Assembly (NCBI GenBank): GCA_016711085.1
Contig: JADJTR010000003.1
Location: 248,001 to 312,000, forward strand
From: Phyllobacteriaceae bacterium
Lineage (GTDB): Bacteria > Pseudomonadota > Alphaproteobacteria > Rhizobiales > Rhizobiaceae
DNA: 64,000 nt
Direction of reading: 5' to 3'
The position numbers and the translations under genes were made by a program. Positions 34,227 through 42,049 of this stretch are shown one piece after another. Every line of letters starts with the position of its first letter. Position 1 is the first letter of the stretch. A model generated the notes under the pieces. That model was not told the origin of the DNA. It made no database searches and was given only the letters and a program-made list of their open reading frames with translations.

Positions 34227-35601
34227 TCACACCAACATCCCCAGCGGGTTTTCAACGTAACGCTTGAATGCGCCGAGAAGCTCCGCCCCGAGCGCGCCGT
34301 CGACGGCGCGGTGGTCTGTGGAAAGCGTCACGGACATCACCGTTGCGATCCTGATCTCTCCATTCTTCACCACCGGGCGCTGTTCGCCCGCGCCGACGGC
34401 GAGGATGGTCGCGTGCGGCGGATTGATGACGGCGGCGAAGTCCTTCACCCCCATCATGCCGAGATTGGAGACGGCCGAGGAGCCGCCCTGGTATTCCTCC
34501 GGCTTAAGCTTTCGCGCCTTGGCGCGAGCGGCCATGTCCTTCATCTCGTTGGAGATTTGGCTGAGCGTCTTGGTTTCGGCCGAGCGGATCACCGGAGTGA
34601 TCAGGCCGCCGGGGATCGACACGGCGACGCCGACATCGGCCTGCCGGTGTTTCACCATCGCCGTTTCCGTCCACGAGACATTGGCGTCGGGCACGTCCCG
34701 AAGGGCGAGCGCCAGCGCCTTGATGACCATGTCGTTGACCGACAGCTTGTAGGCGGGCGCGTCGCCCTTGTCGGTTTTTTTCACCGGCGCGGCGCCGTTC
34801 AGCTGGGTGCGCAGCGCCAGCAGCGCGTCGAGTTCGCAATCGACTGTCAGATAGAAATGCGGGATGGTTGTTTTCGCCTCGACCAGACGGCGGGCGATGA
34901 CCTTGCGCATGTTGTCGTGGGGAACGAGCGCGTAGGAGCCTTCGGCGAAGAGCTTGAGGACGGCATCGTCGGACATGGCTTTCGGGAGCCGGCGCGACCG
35001 CCTCGTCCTTCGAGGCTCGCTGCGCTCGCACCTCAGGATGAGGCGTCGGGGCAGGCGCGACGCCCTTGTCCCTGGCGTTCAGCACATCGGCCTTGACGAT
35101 GCGGCCTTTCGGCCCGCTGCCGGCGAGCGCTGCGAGATCGACGCCCGAATCGGCGGCGATGCGGCGCGCCAGCGGCGTGGCGAAGAGGCGGGGTGATTGG
35201 CCAATCTCCCCCCTTGTGGGGGTAATGCCCGGCACGGCAGAGGTGGGTTCGGGCGCAGAGGGTTTCTCACCCCCCTCTGTCGCCTTCGGCGACATCTTCC
35301 CCACAAGGGGGGAGATCGGGGCGGGCGGCGTCGGCGCAGCAACCTTGGCGCTTTCCTCCCCCTCGCCCGCCAGCACGGCGATCACCGAATTGACCTTCAC
35401 GCCCTGCGTTCCGGCGGGCACGACGAGCTTCTCGATCCGGCCCTCGTCGACCGCCTCCACCTCCATGGTGGCCTTGTCGGTTTCGATTTCGGCGATGACG
35501 TCGCCTGATTTCACCGTGTCGCCCTCTTTCACCAGCCATTTTGCAAGGTTTCCCTCCTCCATGGTCGGCGACAGGGCAGGCATCAGGATGTCGATGGCCA
35601 T
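34227..35601 (-). CDS. pdhC: Pyruvate dehydrogenase E2 (dihydrolipoamide acetyltransferase), frame broken at 34984-34986
   Basis: E2 transfers acetyl groups to CoA and forms the complex core. Domains in order: one lipoyl domain (1-85, lipoyl-lysine in IETDKATMEVEAVD), a linker carrying two foreign repeats (residues 96-133 and about 186-201), an E3/E1-binding domain between them (FATPLARRIAADSGVDLAAL, GSGPKGRIVKADV), and the catalytic domain with the C-terminal STDHRAVDGA motif (catalytic His). After the second repeat one surplus base in a GGG run (34984-34986 on the plus strand) breaks the frame; removing it joins PAP to KAMSDDAVLKLFAEG. The complete protein would be about 457 residues. This is probably sequence error. 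Confidence 0.92.
35001..35045. repeat. Imperfect palindromic repeat (HPEVRAQRASKD type) inside pdhC linker
   Basis: The plus strand reads CCTCGTCCTTCGAGG, then a GCTCGCTGCGCTCGC core, then CCTCAGGATGAGG; the ends are imperfectly inverted. From memory, repeats coding HPEVRAQRASKD are scattered through many Hyphomicrobiales genomes, usually between genes. Here it is translated in frame as about 16 linker residues of PdhC. Confidence 0.65.
35204..35316. repeat. 113-bp RIME-like palindromic element inside pdhC linker
   Basis: The element begins ATCTCCCCCCTTGTGGGGG and ends with its near inverse CCCCACAAGGGGGGAGAT. The arms contain the CTCTGTCGCCTTCGGCGACA hairpin on the right side. It matches the copy at 36636-36748 at about 103 of 113 positions by hand alignment. 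It is translated in frame (ISPLVGKMSPKATEGG … GITPTRGEIG). The pattern resembles rhizobial intergenic mosaic elements (RIME), normally found outside genes. Confidence 0.85.
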
Positions 35602-35611
35602 GTTTGCCTCC

Positions 35612-37012
35612 TCACGCCCGGTAGGTGACGGCTTTGACCGCCGCGACGACTTCCGCCACGTTCGGCAAGGCCAGTTTCTCGAGGTTCGCCGCGTAAGGCA
35701 TCGGCACGTCCTTGCCGCAGATTGTGATCACCGGCGCGTCGAGATAATCGAACGCCCTTTGCATCACTTGCGACGCGATGTGGTCGCCGACCGAGGATTG
35801 CGGATAGCCCTCCTCAACGGTGACCAGCCGGTTGGTCTTCCTGACGCTCTCGATGACCGTGTCGAGGTCCATGGGGCGGATGGTTCTCAGATCGACGATT
35901 TCGGCGTCGATGCCCATTGCCTCCAGTTCGGCCGCCGCCTTGACGCAATAGGTCATGCCGATGCCGAACGAGACCAGCGTCACGTCCTTGCCGGCGCGGT
36001 GGATGCGCGCCTTGCCGATCGGCAAAATATAATCCTCGACATCCGGCACATCGAAGGTCTGGCCGTAGAGGATTTCGTTTTCAAGGAAGATGACCGGGTT
36101 CGGATCGCGGATGGCGGCCTTCATCAGGCCTTTCGCGTCGGCGGCGGTGTAGGGCTGCACGACCTTCAGGCCGGGAATGTGGCTGTACCAGGCGGCGTAA
36201 TCCTGGCTGTGCTGGGCGGCGACGCGCGCCGCCGCGCCGTTCGGGCCGCGGAAGACGATCGGCGCGCCCATCTGGCCGCCCGACATGTAGAGCGTCTTGG
36301 CGGCCGAATTGATGATCTGGTCGATCGCCTGCATGGCGAAATTGAAGGTCATGAACTCGACGATCGGTTTCAGCCCCGCCATCGCAGCGCCGACGCCGAT
36401 GCCGGCGAACCCGTGCTCGGTGATCGGCGTGTCGACGACGCGCTTCGCCCCGAATTCCTGCAGCAACCCTTGCGTGATCTTGTAGGCGCCCTGATACTCG
36501 CCGACCTCCTCGCCCATGACGAAGACATCGCCGTCGCGGCGCATTTCCTCGGCCATGGCGTCGCGCAGCGCCTCGCGCACCGTCATCGGAATGGTCTTGG
36601 TTCCGGGCGGGAGCGCGGGGTCGGAGCCGTGGCCGATCTCCCCCCTTGTGGGGGAGATGCCCGGCAGGGCAGAGGGGGGTTCGGGCGCAGTGGATTTTCT
36701 ACCCCCCTCTGTCGCCTTCGGCGACATCTCCCCCACAAGGGGGGAGATTGGAGCCGCCGTGGCATCCTCCCCCTCGCCCGCGATCACCGCGATCACGGCG
36801 TTGACCTTGACGCCCTGGGTCCCGGCGGGAACCACGATCTTCGCCAGCACGCCCTCGTCGACGGCCTCGACCTCCATCGTCGCCTTGTCGGTCTCGATCT
36901 CGGCGATGACGTCGCCGGCCTTGACCGCGTCGCCCTCCTTTTTCAGCCATTTGGAGAGGTTTCCCTCCTCCATGGTCGGCGACAGCGCGGGCATCAGGAT
37001 GTCGATCGGCAT
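35612..37012 (-). CDS. pdhB: Pyruvate dehydrogenase E1 beta subunit with N-terminal lipoyl domain
   Basis: E1 beta subunit of pyruvate dehydrogenase. The 466-residue protein is longer than the usual 325 because it has a lipoyl domain at the N-terminus (1-85, IETDKATMEVEAVD), a linker holding a palindromic element (residues 89-126), and then the transketolase-like core (MTVREALRDAMAEEMRRD, VMGEEVGEYQGAYK, TPITEHGFAGIGVGAAM, DLRTIRPMD, C-terminal transketolase domain). Lipoyl domains on E1 beta are typical of alphaproteobacteria. The lipoyl domain is very like the one on PdhC. It is separated from pdhC by 10 bases. Confidence 0.96.
   Translation of the reverse strand: MPIDILMPALSPTMEEGNLSKWLKKEGDAVKAGDVIAEIETDKATMEVEAVDEGVLAKIVVPAGTQGVKVNAVIAVIAGEGEDATAAPISPLVGEMSPKATEGGRKSTAPEPPSALPGISPTRGEIGHGSDPALPPGTKTIPMTVREALRDAMAEEMRRDGDVFVMGEEVGEYQGAYKITQGLLQEFGAKRVVDTPITEHGFAGIGVGAAMAGLKPIVEFMTFNFAMQAIDQIINSAAKTLYMSGGQMGAPIVFRGPNGAAARVAAQHSQDYAAWYSHIPGLKVVQPYTAADAKGLMKAAIRDPNPVIFLENEILYGQTFDVPDVEDYILPIGKARIHRAGKDVTLVSFGIGMTYCVKAAAELEAMGIDAEIVDLRTIRPMDLDTVIESVRKTNRLVTVEEGYPQSSVGDHIASQVMQRAFDYLDAPVITICGKDVPMPYAANLEKLALPNVAEVVAAVKAVTYRA
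36636..36748. repeat. 113-bp RIME-like palindromic element inside pdhB linker
   Basis: Second copy of the element, with perfect 23-bp terminal inverted repeats beginning ATCTCCCCCCTTGTGGGGG. The interior includes GTCGCCTTCGGCGAC. It is read in frame as ISPLVGEMSPKATEGG … GISPTRGEIG and lies at the same place, just after the lipoyl domain, as the copy in pdhC. Confidence 0.88.
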
Positions 37013-37040
37013 GGTTTCCTCACCTTGAACTTGCGGCCGC

Positions 37041-37322
37041 TCAGGCCGGCAGACGCATCCAGAACAGAACCGCGAGAACGGCGACGAGCGAGCCTATCGC
37101 GGCGACACGGGCGGCCTTGAGCCAGAGCGGCGGCGGGCCATGCAGGGCTTCGTGGTCGAGCGCGGCGCGCTGGCGCGCGGCCCGGCCGTCGAAATAGGCG
37201 TTCAGCACCCGCGCGCCCTTCAGCATCGATGCGCCGACGTGCCAGAAATACCAGACGAACAGCGCCAGAACGCCGGCAGCAAGCGCATATCCGTAAAAGT
37301 CGAAACCGCCGGCCACCGCCAC
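37041..37322 (-). CDS. Small membrane protein between pdhA and pdhB
   Basis: About 93 residues from GTG 37322 (or GTG 37316), four bases after the pdhA stop. It has an N-terminal helix (GYALAAGVLALFVWYFW) and a C-terminal helix (VAAIGSLVAVLAVLFWM), with a soluble, charged loop (ARVLNAYFDGRAARQRAALD) between them. No family is recognised. The place inside the pdhABC operon suggests co-expression with the complex, but no role is known. Confidence 0.65.
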   Translation of the reverse strand: MAVAGGFDFYGYALAAGVLALFVWYFWHVGASMLKGARVLNAYFDGRAARQRAALDHEALHGPPPLWLKAARVAAIGSLVAVLAVLFWMRLPA

Positions 37323-37326
37323 GCCC

Positions 37327-38355
37327 TCAATGCGTGATGTCGGTCCAGAGCTCGGACACATCCGGCTCCGGATCGGCCTGGGAGAAATCGGCGGCGTCGG
37401 CGACGATATCGCGCACATCCCTGTCGATCGCCTTCAATTCGTCCTCGCCGGCCCAGCGATTGTCGAGCAAGCGCTGGCGCACCTGTTCGATCGGGTCGCG
37501 TTCGGAGCGCATCTTCTGCACTTCATCCTTGGAACGGTACTTGGCCGGGTCCGACATCGAATGGCCGCGATAGCGGTAAGTCTGCATCTCGAGGATGATC
37601 GGCCCTTTGCCGGAGCGGCACCAATCGGTGGCGAGATCGGCGGCTGCCTTGACGGCGCGCACATCCATGCCGTCGACCTGGATGCCGGGAAGGCGGAATG
37701 AATCGCCGCGCTGGGAAAAATCGGTCTCGGCCGAGGCGCGCGACACCGCAGTGCCCATGGCGTAACGGTTGTTCTCGATGATGTAGACGACGGGAAGCTT
37801 CCACAGCGACGCCATGTTGAAGCTCTCGTAGACCTGGCCCTGATTGGAGGCGCCGTCGCCGAAATAAGCGAAGGAGACATTGTCGTTGCCGCGATAGCGG
37901 TTGGCGAAGGCGAGGCCCGTGCCGAGCGACACCTGCGCGCCGACAATGCCGTGGCCGCCGTAGAAGTGCTTCTCCTTGGAGAACATGTGCATCGAGCCGC
38001 CCTTGCCTTTCGACAGGCCGCCTCGGCGTCCGGTGAGTTCGGCCATGACGCCGCGCGCAGACATGCCGCACGCCAGCATGTGGCCGTGATCGCGGTAGCC
38101 GGTGATATTCTGGTCGCCATCCTTGGCCGCCATCTGCATGCCGGTGACGACGGCTTCCTGGCCGATATAGAGGTGGCAGAAGCCGCCGATGAAGCCCATG
38201 CCGTAAAGCTGGCCGGCCTTCTCCTCGAACCGGCGGATCAACAGCATCATCCGGTAGGCGGCGAGCTCCTGTTCCTTGGTGAAAGCGGCTGGCTTGGGTG
38301 TTTTGGGCGGGGCGTCGGATTTTGCAGGTGCGGTTTTGCGCGCGGCGACGGCCAT
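37327..38355 (-). CDS. pdhA: Pyruvate dehydrogenase E1 alpha subunit
   Basis: Thiamine-diphosphate enzyme subunit that decarboxylates pyruvate. The 342-residue protein has FEEKAGQLYGMGFIGGFCHL, the YRDHGHML motif, GKGGSMHMFSKEKHFYGGHG and the ThDP-binding motif GDGASNQGQVYESFNMA…N, then YRYRGHSMSDPAKYR. It lacks a lipoyl domain. It is the first gene of the pdhA–(membrane protein)–pdhB–pdhC set; an inverted repeat at 38523-38541 is about 170 bases upstream. Confidence 0.97.
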   Translation of the reverse strand: MAVAARKTAPAKSDAPPKTPKPAAFTKEQELAAYRMMLLIRRFEEKAGQLYGMGFIGGFCHLYIGQEAVVTGMQMAAKDGDQNITGYRDHGHMLACGMSARGVMAELTGRRGGLSKGKGGSMHMFSKEKHFYGGHGIVGAQVSLGTGLAFANRYRGNDNVSFAYFGDGASNQGQVYESFNMASLWKLPVVYIIENNRYAMGTAVSRASAETDFSQRGDSFRLPGIQVDGMDVRAVKAAADLATDWCRSGKGPIILEMQTYRYRGHSMSDPAKYRSKDEVQKMRSERDPIEQVRQRLLDNRWAGEDELKAIDRDVRDIVADAADFSQADPEPDVSELWTDITH

Positions 38356-38522
38356 CGTCTCACTCCCTGATCGGCATTTCCTCGCTTCCGGCCCGCGGGC
38401 TTTTCGCCTCTCGGACGACCGGAATTGGCCTTACGCTAACATCGGCGGGTCATGCGCGCCAGTGCGGTTTGCGTATGGGAGTTATGCGTTGAATCGCTGG
38501 AATAGCGCGGGATTGGCCAAAG

Positions 38523-38541
38523 TTAACCGAATTTCGGTTAA
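38523..38541. promoter_or_regulatory. Inverted repeat TTAACCGA-ATT-TCGGTTAA between ftsB and pdhA
   Basis: A perfect 8-bp inverted repeat with a 3-base centre lies in the only gap (194 bases) between ftsB and pdhA. It could be an operator for the pdh operon or, less likely, part of the ftsB end. No T-run follows, so a terminator is unlikely. The binding protein is unknown. Confidence 0.35.
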
Positions 38542-38549
38542 TCCCGGGA

Positions 38550-38858
38550 TTATTGCAGAATCACAACGTCTCTGGGGCCGGCATAGTTGAGCGCGCGCCG
38601 GGCTTGCTCGTCGAGCATGTCGCGTTCAATCGAGCCGTCGCGCAACAAGGCGATGCGGCGCTCCAGGGCTTCACGCCTCGCCTGCTCGGTTGCGAGCGTC
38701 GCTTCCAGTTTCGCCTTCTCGGCGGTGAAGGTTTCCTTTGCCCGCAGGCCGAAAGAACCATGAACGACATGGAAGCCGAAATAGGCGAGGAACAACGCCG
38801 CCAGCGCCGGCACGATCAACCGGACGCGTTTGCGATTTCGATACTGGCGGGTCCACAT
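38550..38858 (-). CDS. ftsB: Cell division protein FtsB/DivIC
   Basis: A 102-residue bitopic membrane protein: basic N-terminus (WTRQYRNRKRVR), one membrane helix (LIVPALAALFLAYFGFHVV) and a long coiled coil (ETFTAEKAKLEATLATEQ) ending with the FtsB pattern GSIERDMLDEQARRALNYA. FtsB links FtsL and FtsQ in the divisome. It is directly downstream of eno, as in most Gram-negative bacteria. Confidence 0.92.
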   Translation of the reverse strand: MWTRQYRNRKRVRLIVPALAALFLAYFGFHVVHGSFGLRAKETFTAEKAKLEATLATEQARREALERRIALLRDGSIERDMLDEQARRALNYAGPRDVVILQ

Positions 38859-38931
38859 GGCGGGCAGTCCGGATCGATGCGACTGCCCGACAATAGGAAA
38901 ACAGGCTTAAGACCGGGTTACCGGCGGAACA

Positions 38932-40206
38932 TCACCCCCGCAGGATGGAACGACCGGCGTAGACCGCCTGCCGGCCCAATTCTTCCTCGATGCGGAGCAG
39001 CTGATTGTATTTGGCCAACCGGTCGGAGCGCGCCAGCGAGCCGGTCTTGATCTGCCCGCAATTGGTGGCGACGGCGAGGTCGGCGATGGTCGAATCCTCG
39101 GTCTCGCCGGAACGATGTGACATCACCGCCGTGTAGCCGGCCTTGTGCGCCGTCTCGACGGCCTCCAGCGTTTCGGTCAGCGAGCCGATCTGGTTGACCT
39201 TGACGAGGATCGAGTTGGCGACGCCCATACGGATGCCGTCGCGCAAGCGCTCGGTGTTGGTGACGAAGAGATCGTCGCCGACCAGCTGGTTCTTTTGGCC
39301 GATCAGATCGGTCAGCGCCTTCCAGCCGTCCCAATCGTCCTCCGCCATGCCGTCCTCGATCGACAGGATCGGGTAGTCGTTGGCGAGTTTGGCGAGGTAT
39401 TTGGACTGGGTCTTCGGGTCGCGGGACTTCTTTTCGCCCGAGTAGACGTAGGCGCCGTCCTTGAAAAACTCCGTCGCGGCGCAATCGAGCGCCAGGAACA
39501 TGTCCTTGCCCGGCGTGAATCCGGCCTTTTCGATTGACGCCATGACGAAATCGAGCGCCGCCTCGGCGCTCTTCAGATTGGGCGCAAAACCACCCTCATC
39601 GCCGACATTTGTGTTGTGGCCGGCGTCTTTCAGGCCCTTTTTCAGGGTATGGAACACTTCGGCGCCCATGCGCAGGCCTTCGCGAAACGAGTCGGCGCCG
39701 ACCGGCATGATCATGAATTCCTGAAAGTCGATCGGATTGTCGGCGTGAACGCCGCCGTTGATGATGTTCATCATCGGCACGGGTAATGTGTGGGCGTTGG
39801 CGCCGCCGACATATTTGTAGAGCGGTAGAGCCGAGGCTTCGGCCGCCGCCTTGGCGACCGCCAGCGAGACTCCGAGAATGGCGTTGGCGCCAAGCCTGCT
39901 TTTGTTGCGGGTTCCGTCGAGCGCGATCATCGTCGCATCGATATGGCGCTGGTTTTCGGCTTCCATGCCGCCAATCGCCTCGAAAATCTCGCCATTGACC
40001 GCGTCGACCGCCCTTTGGACACCCTTGCCGAGATAGCGCTTGCCGCCATCGCGCAGTTCGACGGCCTCGTGTGCGCCGGTCGACGCGCCCGACGGCACGG
40101 CGGCCCGGCCCATCGAGCCGTCTTCGAGAACGACGTCGACTTCGACGGTGGGGTTGCCGCGGCTGTCGAGGATTTCGCGGCCGATGATGTCGATGATGGC
40201 GGTCAT
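38932..40206 (-). CDS. eno: Enolase
   Basis: Glycolytic enolase (2-phosphoglycerate to phosphoenolpyruvate), 424 residues. It has GREILDSRGNPTVEVD, PSGASTGAHEAVELRD, a GANAILGVSLA segment, DEGGFAPN, ALDCAATEFF and the signature SIEDGMAEDDWDGWKAL, KVNQIGSLTETLEA and MSHRSGETEDSTIADLAV with catalytic Lys, His and metal ligands. It lies upstream of ftsB and the pdh operon, linking the last glycolytic steps. Confidence 0.98.
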   Translation of the reverse strand: MTAIIDIIGREILDSRGNPTVEVDVVLEDGSMGRAAVPSGASTGAHEAVELRDGGKRYLGKGVQRAVDAVNGEIFEAIGGMEAENQRHIDATMIALDGTRNKSRLGANAILGVSLAVAKAAAEASALPLYKYVGGANAHTLPVPMMNIINGGVHADNPIDFQEFMIMPVGADSFREGLRMGAEVFHTLKKGLKDAGHNTNVGDEGGFAPNLKSAEAALDFVMASIEKAGFTPGKDMFLALDCAATEFFKDGAYVYSGEKKSRDPKTQSKYLAKLANDYPILSIEDGMAEDDWDGWKALTDLIGQKNQLVGDDLFVTNTERLRDGIRMGVANSILVKVNQIGSLTETLEAVETAHKAGYTAVMSHRSGETEDSTIADLAVATNCGQIKTGSLARSDRLAKYNQLLRIEEELGRQAVYAGRSILRG

Positions 40207-40414
40207 GGCGGTGCTCCGGGGTCGGGGATTTCGCCGCTGCTCATAGCCAAACGGCGGTCAAAAGGGAAACGCGTTTTCGCAGCGCAGCATCGATTGCGTT
40301 CACGACGCGTCACAAGCTGTCGTCAAGTTTCATTTCCGTTGCCCGATTGTGGCCGGGTCCGGTCCTTATCGGTTTAGTCGGGCGAGTGGCGAGCATGAAA
40401 GGAAGGGACGCCTC

Positions 40415-40534
40415 ATGCCCAATGCTTCCGCCGTAATTCTGGCATTCCTGTTCGCCGCCGCGTTTCTGACCTCCTGCGACGAACCGCAAGAGGCGGCGGA
40501 GAAATCCCACCGCGCCGTCATGTACATTCCCTGA
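40415..40534 (+). CDS. Very small putative lipoprotein
   Basis: A 39-residue frame from ATG 40415, with GGAAGGGA at a good distance. It has a hydrophobic stretch and a lipobox, FLTS-Cys, followed by DEPQEAAEKSHRAVMYIP. The mature peptide would be about 19 residues. Small entericidin-like lipoproteins look like this, but the identity is unknown. A strong GC hairpin follows right after the stop, supporting a separate small transcript. Confidence 0.55.
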   Translation: MPNASAVILAFLFAAAFLTSCDEPQEAAEKSHRAVMYIP

Positions 40535-40542
40535 CGGGGCAG

Positions 40543-40575
40543 CCCGGCCGCGCCGGGGGACAAGGCGCGGCCGGG
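40543..40575 (+). terminator. 12-bp GC hairpin after the small lipoprotein
   Basis: Arms CCCGGCCGCGCC (40543-40554) and GGCGCGGCCGGG (40564-40575) are fully complementary with a 9-base loop. No T-run follows, so it is a hairpin that could end or stabilise transcripts rather than a classic intrinsic terminator. Confidence 0.6.
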
Positions 40576-40671
40576 TGTGCGGGCTTTGGCTTAAAAGAGC
40601 CAATTGATCGAATTGCGCGTCTGACAGGGCGTGGTAATCTGCCTTCGGTGCCATGTTTTCCGGAGACCGTC

Positions 40672-41007
40672 ATGCGTTTGCCCGCAATCCTAGCGCTTGT
40701 TGCCCTTTCCGCCTCTCCCGCCCTCGCGCTCAATTGTTACGAGGACCTGGGTTCGACCGGCTGTCCGCACAAGGAAGTGTTCCCGATGAGTGACCTTCGG
40801 GCGCTGTCGTGCGAAAACCTCTGGTATGTGCGCAACGGCATCTACAATGGCCACGGCTACTGTTTCAAAACCGACCGCGCCCAGGCGATGTTTGACAATT
40901 CCGATTGCTCGGTCGAGGACGCTTCCGATTTGAACCTCAATTCCAACGAGGTGAAGAACATCGACAACATCAAGCGGGTCGAAAAGAACAAGGGATGCCC
41001 GAAATAG
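40672..41007 (+). CDS. YARHG-domain secreted protein
   Basis: 111 residues from ATG 40672 (CGGAGA upstream). A signal peptide (LPAILALVALSASPALA) precedes the mature part with cysteines in NCYEDLGSTGCPHK. LSCENLWYVRNGIYNGHGYCF matches the YARHG domain, a short extracellular domain of unknown function often paired with kinases or secreted proteins. Alone here, with no recognised partner. Confidence 0.8.
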   Translation: MRLPAILALVALSASPALALNCYEDLGSTGCPHKEVFPMSDLRALSCENLWYVRNGIYNGHGYCFKTDRAQAMFDNSDCSVEDASDLNLNSNEVKNIDNIKRVEKNKGCPK

Positions 41008-41050
41008 CGGCGGTCTTCCCTTCGCGATCCCGGTGTGACATTCCGGGGCT

Positions 41051-42049
41051 ATGGACGGCAAGGCGAACCGCGTTCCCGATGGCGATGGACGAGCCGGGCG
41101 CATCGCGCTCGTCGATGTTTTGCGCGGTGTCGCGCTGGTCGCCATGGCGATCTACCATTTCACCTGGGATCTGGAGTTTTTCGGCTATGTCGCGCCCGGT
41201 CTGACGGCGCTTGGCGGATGGAAGCTGTTCGCACGCGCCATCGCCTCGTCCTTCCTGCTGCTCGCCGGCGTCAGCCTTTTTCTCGCCCACGGCGAACGCT
41301 TGCGTCGCTACGCTTTCATCAAGCGACTGGCGCAGGTGGCGGGCGCGGCGCTGGCGATAACGCTTGCAACGCGGTTTGCATTCCCGGACTCCTTCATTAG
41401 CTTCGGCATCCTGCACCAGATTGCCTTCGCCAGCGTCGTCGGCCTCGCTTTCATGCGCTTGCCGTTTTGGGCGACACTGGGCGCGGCGGCGGCGACGATC
41501 GCCGCGGGACAATTCGTCGACTCGGCGGCTTTCGATTCGCGCTGGCTGGCCTGGACCGGGCTGGTTGAACATGTGCCCCGCTCCAACGATTTTGTGCCCG
41601 TCCTGCCTTGGACCGGTGTCGTTCTTGCCGGCATCGGTCTGGCGCAGGCGGTGCTGACGCCGCGCATGCGCCAAGGGCTCGCAGCAATCCGCGTGCCTGC
41701 CTTTCTTGGTCCCCTGTCTTTCGCCGGCCGCCACAGCCTCGCGGTCTATCTCGTCCACCAGCCCGTGCTGCTGGCGCTGGTCTGGCTCGTCGCGCAAATC
41801 GTCACCCCGACGGCGGCGACGCCCGAGGCCCGTTTTGTCGCGGCGTGCAAGAACAGCTGTTCGGCCGTGCGGGACGACGCCTTTTGCGACCTGTATTGCG
41901 CCTGCGCGCTTGACGGCCTTGCAAGGGAAGGAAAACTGGAGGCGATCTTCACGCCGACCCCGGACGCGGAAGCGAGCGCACTGATGGAAAAACTCTCGGT
42001 CGACTGTACCGCTGAAACCAAAAACGTCCTGGAAGGAGCCGGACAATGA
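41051..42049 (+). CDS. DUF1624 membrane protein with cysteine-rich tail
   Basis: 332 residues. The membrane part (about 1-260) is DUF1624, an acyltransferase-like module related to heparan-alpha-glucosaminide N-acetyltransferase: DVLRGVALVAMAIYHFTWDL, then FGILHQIAFA and GRHSLAVYLVHQPVLLALVW. The C-terminal about 60 residues are unlike the family, with six cysteines (ACKNSCSA, FCDLYCACAL, VDCTAE), probably a separate small domain. The gene overlaps the next by four bases, suggesting coupled expression. The substrate is unknown. Confidence 0.82.
   Translation: MDGKANRVPDGDGRAGRIALVDVLRGVALVAMAIYHFTWDLEFFGYVAPGLTALGGWKLFARAIASSFLLLAGVSLFLAHGERLRRYAFIKRLAQVAGAALAITLATRFAFPDSFISFGILHQIAFASVVGLAFMRLPFWATLGAAAATIAAGQFVDSAAFDSRWLAWTGLVEHVPRSNDFVPVLPWTGVVLAGIGLAQAVLTPRMRQGLAAIRVPAFLGPLSFAGRHSLAVYLVHQPVLLALVWLVAQIVTPTAATPEARFVAACKNSCSAVRDDAFCDLYCACALDGLAREGKLEAIFTPTPDAEASALMEKLSVDCTAETKNVLEGAGQ

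Noticed and set aside
34227..34976. A separate short acyltransferase gene starting at the MSDDAVLK methionine
   Set aside because: It is the E2 catalytic domain; a one-base correction joins it to the lipoyl part of pdhC.
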